From the NCBI RefSeq assembly GCF_000153345.1, contig NZ_CH724125.1:447738-511737 (forward strand): a DNA stretch of 64,000 nucleotides, written 5' to 3'. The translations under genes were made by a program, and so were the position numbers. This DNA is from Neptuniibacter caesariensis (GTDB lineage Bacteria > Pseudomonadota > Gammaproteobacteria > Pseudomonadales > Balneatricaceae). How positions within the stretch are numbered: position 1 is the stretch's first letter; every line of letters starts with the position of its first letter. Under the pieces are notes generated by a model, which saw nothing but the letters and a program-made list of their open reading frames with translations, had not been told where the DNA came from and ran no database searches. Of this stretch, positions 61,707 to 64,000 are shown piece after piece.

Positions 61707-62756
61707 ATGAACACAGTTCTATTCGATCATCCCGAATTTGATGGTCACGTGAATATCTTTGCTCACTTTGATGAGAAAACCGGCCTTAAAGCCATGAGCG
61801 CAGTTCACCGTTCCTGGAACGGTAAGCCTGCCGTAGGTGGATGCCGTCTACGCAACTATGCTTCAGCTGACGAGGCCTTTACTGACCTCTTGCGCCTGTC
61901 AAAAGGGATGACCTACAAATCGGTACTGGCGGGTTTAGATTACGGCGGTTCCAAGTCCGTGATGATTGCCAATCCTGAAACCATGGATCGTCGCGATACT
62001 TTCCTGGCGATGGGTGATTTTGTAGAAAGTCTGGGCGGTAAAATCAGTACCGGTGTAGATGTTGGCTTGACCGCAGCGGATGTTGAAGTCATGGGTGAGC
62101 GGACATCTTACTTGGGCGGTCGCGGTGCTTTAGCACCTGATCTTGTAACTGCTTATGGCGTGCTTACCTCAATACTTGCCGCGGTAAGGCACCGCAAAGG
62201 CAATGACGACCTTACCGGTATGCACGTTGCGGTGCAGGGATTGGGTAAGGTCGGCTATAAGCTCGTTGAACTGCTTCTTGAAAGGGGCGCAAAGGTTGTT
62301 GCAGCTGAGGTAAATGAAGACTCAGTGGCCCGCGCCCGTGATAACTATTCAATCGACATCGTCGATCCTTCTGTGATCCATGCTCAAGATGTCGATATCT
62401 ACAGCCCCTGTGCATTAGGCATGGTGATAAATGACCAGAGTATCAATGAGATCTCTGCGGGCATTGTTGCCGGGGCTGCCAATAACCAACTTACTTTGCC
62501 TGGGCATGGTGTGTCTCTGGCGAAGAAGGGTGTTCTGTACGTACCAGACTATATCAGTAACTGCGGTGGTCTTTTAGCCGTTGCCAATGATCTCGAGAAA
62601 AGCGATGAGAGTTGGGTCTGGGACAAAGTAGCCGAGATTGCAGGCACCCTGGACGAAGTTTTTACTCTTGCTGACCGTGAGGGAATTGCAACCAGTGATG
62701 CGGCCGATCAGATCGGCGCTGCACGCATTGCTGCGTTCGATAAACAGCAGGGGTAA
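61707..62756 (+). CDS. Glu/Leu/Phe/Val dehydrogenase
   Basis: A 349-residue NAD-dependent amino-acid dehydrogenase of the leucine/phenylalanine dehydrogenase size class, which deaminates amino acids to 2-oxoacids. Seen: the substrate-binding lysines in RLSKGMTYKSVLAGLDYGG then SKSVM (about 68-93), GVDVGLTAADVEVM, and the Rossmann motif VAVQGLGKVGYKLVELLLER (about 172-191). The exact amino acid is not readable here; phenylalanine or branched-chain amino acids fit the operon. A gene-less 436-base structured region follows. Confidence 0.9.
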   Translation: MNTVLFDHPEFDGHVNIFAHFDEKTGLKAMSAVHRSWNGKPAVGGCRLRNYASADEAFTDLLRLSKGMTYKSVLAGLDYGGSKSVMIANPETMDRRDTFLAMGDFVESLGGKISTGVDVGLTAADVEVMGERTSYLGGRGALAPDLVTAYGVLTSILAAVRHRKGNDDLTGMHVAVQGLGKVGYKLVELLLERGAKVVAAEVNEDSVARARDNYSIDIVDPSVIHAQDVDIYSPCALGMVINDQSINEISAGIVAGAANNQLTLPGHGVSLAKKGVLYVPDYISNCGGLLAVANDLEKSDESWVWDKVAEIAGTLDEVFTLADREGIATSDAADQIGAARIAAFDKQQG

Positions 62757-63192
62757 AAAACCATTCAGTCGAAATTCAACCCGGCTGATAAGAAACCCAA
62801 AAGGTTCGACAACGAGGGAACCTGAGAATAAGTCTCGGACTTTCTCAGTGGACAATAAAACGGCTTAGTGCGCGAAAGGCAGTGCAGTGTAATGACGAGT
62901 CCTTTCCAAACTGCCTGACAAAGCAGGAAGCCGTTTTAGTGCCCACCCAAAGGGGCTTACAGAGCGATTCAATCTCTGCGTTAACGATCTTCGACGTACA
63001 ACCAGTATGTCTGTAATCGTTGCCTTGATCTTGAACCGCTCTGAAAGCCTGAGTCGTTCAAGGTTTGTTCGCAGGTTCCCTGGCTTTTAACAGGAGAGCC
63101 GTGCTTAACCCAGGCCTGGTGGCCAACACAAAGTCCTGACTTTCATGCACGGATCGTCAGGACTCTTATAACAATAATTGGAGTGCCCAAAA
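62757..63192 (+). ncRNA. Candidate large structured leader RNA (unknown class)
   Basis: No protein gene, but many helices on the + strand, with perfect pairing unless stated. P0: GTCGAA/TTCGAC (62768/62805). P1, long range: AGGGAACCTG/CAGGTTCCCT (62815-62824 with 63072-63081). P2: CTGAGAA-AGTC/GACT-TTCTCAG (62822-62848, shares 3 bases with P1). P3: TAAAACGGCTT/AAGCCGTTTTA (62856-62866 with 62928-62938), inner GGCAGT/ACTGCC or alternatively GAAAGG/CCTTTC. P3b: GCCC/GGGC (62941/62953). P4: CAGAG/CTCTG (62960/62974). P5: AACGAT/ATCGTT (62983/63016) with inner GACGTAC/GTATGTC (one G-T). P6: CTTGAAC/GTTCAAG (63030/63056). P7: GGCT/AGCC (63082/63097). P9: AGTCCTGAC/GTCAGGACT (63132/63156). P1 would enclose P2-P6 as a multibranch domain. 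No match to a riboswitch, RNase P or tmRNA I know. It ends at the ribosome site of the next gene, so a cis-regulatory leader is likely. Confidence 0.6.
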
Positions 63193-64000
63193 ATGAAACT
63201 ACGCAACTATCTGGCAGCGGCAGTTACTGCTGCATCTTTTTCACTTTCTGCTTCTATGACTGTCCAGGCTGAGCCTGTTTATGTCGCTGCCACAGCGATT
63301 GTTGAACATCCCGCGTTAGACGCTGTACGTGATGGCCTTAAAGAAACACTGGCTAAAAACGGCTATAGCGATAATGATCTGAAATTTACCTATGAAAGTG
63401 CTCAGGGTAACCCAGCAATTGCCGCGCAGATTGCACGCAAGCTGGTGGGCGATAGTCCTGATGTTATCGTTGCGATCTCTACTCCCTCGGCGCAAAGCGC
63501 AGTTAGCGCAACACAAGATATTCCGGTGGTATTTTCTGCGGTTACTGACCCGTTAAGCGCTAAACTGGTAAGCAATTTTGATAAACCTGGTAAGAACGTT
63601 ACAGGTTTGTCGGATATGTCTCCGGTACAGCAGCACTTGGAACTGATGCAAGAAGTTCTGCCAAATCTGGAAAAAGTAGGCGTACCTTACAACCCAGGCG
63701 AGCCAAATGCGGTTGCACTGGTTGAATTGCTCAAGATTGAAGCGTTCAAAATGGGCCTGGAAATTGTAGAAGCGCCGTCTCCAAAATCCTCTGATGTAAT
63801 GATTGCTACACAAAAGTTGATTGGCAAAGTTGATGCGATCTATTGCCCTACAGATAACACCATCCTGACAGCGCTTGAGTCAGTGGTAAAAGTAGGAATT
63901 GATGCTCAATTGCCTGTATTTGCAGCAGAAACCAATGCCGTACAGCGTGGAGCAATGGCTGCGCTTGGCTTTGATTACGAAGATATCGGTCGCCAGACCG
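63193..64000 (+). CDS. ABC transporter substrate-binding protein (TrpX type), partial
   Basis: The gene runs past the window end; 269 codons are visible. A signal peptide (KLRNYLAAAVTAASFSLSAS, cleavage near VQA) precedes YVAATAIVEHPALDAVRDGL and the family core QIARKLVGDSPDVIVAISTP, DIPVVFSAVTDPLSAKLV and PNLEKVGVPYNPGEPNAV, which fit the ABC_sub_bind family (tryptophan or related ligand binding, TrpX/YtrF-like). GGAG at 63180-63183 is well spaced from the ATG. Permease and ATPase genes are expected just beyond the window. The long structured leader upstream may regulate it. Confidence 0.88.
   Translation, partial: MKLRNYLAAAVTAASFSLSASMTVQAEPVYVAATAIVEHPALDAVRDGLKETLAKNGYSDNDLKFTYESAQGNPAIAAQIARKLVGDSPDVIVAISTPSAQSAVSATQDIPVVFSAVTDPLSAKLVSNFDKPGKNVTGLSDMSPVQQHLELMQEVLPNLEKVGVPYNPGEPNAVALVELLKIEAFKMGLEIVEAPSPKSSDVMIATQKLIGKVDAIYCPTDNTILTALESVVKVGIDAQLPVFAAETNAVQRGAMAALGFDYEDIGRQT

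Noticed and set aside
62757-62860. TPP riboswitch-like words (GGCTGA, GAACCTGA) in the structured leader
   Set aside because: The surrounding helices and the conserved order of the thiamine aptamer are missing, and GAACCTGA is part of the long-range helix P1. Read as coincidence.
1-64000. tRNA, rRNA, IS elements, phage or toxin-antitoxin genes
   Set aside because: I looked on both strands and saw no cloverleaf, conserved rRNA segment, transposase, integrase or toxin-antitoxin pair that I could support.

Overview
The window looks like a chromosomal segment of a free-living, probably marine, gammaproteobacterium (Oceanospirillales-like). This is an inference from moderate GC, TRAP and urea transport, an ATP-driven Urt system next to a complete urease operon, many c-di-GMP enzymes and a chemoreceptor. 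No rRNA, tRNA, insertion sequence, phage gene or CRISPR array was recognised.

Layout. (1) 0.16-6.5 kb: a TRAP transporter (dctQ, dctM, dctP) followed by a three-subunit flavin/iron-sulfur amine dehydrogenase of the opine/hydroxyproline oxidase type and a RidA-like enamine/imine deaminase, then a DUF1127 protein and a GcvA-type LysR regulator: an uptake and oxidation module for an unknown amino-acid-like compound. (2) 7.8-14.9 kb: a CHASE-PAS-GAF-GGDEF protein, then an unusual 1144-residue fusion of an NCS1 (purine/cytosine permease) domain, a cysteine-rich knot, a histidine kinase and a receiver, translationally coupled to a NarL/LuxR response regulator. A good sigma-54 promoter match precedes it. 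(3) 15-21.3 kb: housekeeping and stress genes (MDR oxidoreductase, rsgA, YkvA, a frameshifted DUF1330 gene, PsiE, universal stress protein, aspartoacylase). (4) 21.4-32.7 kb: urtABCDE and ureDABCEFG in one direction with ATGA overlaps at several junctions, plus a tiny HupE-like membrane protein. A 7-2-7 inverted repeat with NarL-type geometry and an expanded 10-bp repeat lie ahead of urtA. (5) 32.9-39.8 kb: patatin, DUF2750, and an RND efflux operon that ends in a coupled LysR gene.

(6) 40-43.7 kb: a small AT-rich redox module (ABM monooxygenase, membrane protein, cytochrome c5-like protein, cytochrome b561) with two paralogous MarR regulators. Four copies of one 16-bp operator, arranged as two pairs, lie in front of the divergent transcripts. 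(7) 44-56 kb: signalling genes (chemoreceptor, two GGDEF/EAL proteins, a periplasmic binding protein paired with one of them, one more PAS-GGDEF protein) mixed with an HCCA-isomerase-like protein, an SDR lacking its catalytic Tyr, and a LysR regulator. (8) 56-62.8 kb: Lrp-type regulator divergent from a giant indolepyruvate ferredoxin oxidoreductase, an aromatic-type aminotransferase and a Glu/Leu/Phe/Val dehydrogenase, probably for aromatic or branched amino acid breakdown. (9) 62.8-64 kb: a gene-less 436-base stretch with at least eight helices, one of them a 10-bp long-range pairing that closes a multibranch domain, directly upstream of a TrpX-type ABC substrate-binding protein cut by the window edge. 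I regard this as the best candidate for an undescribed element: a large structured leader RNA.
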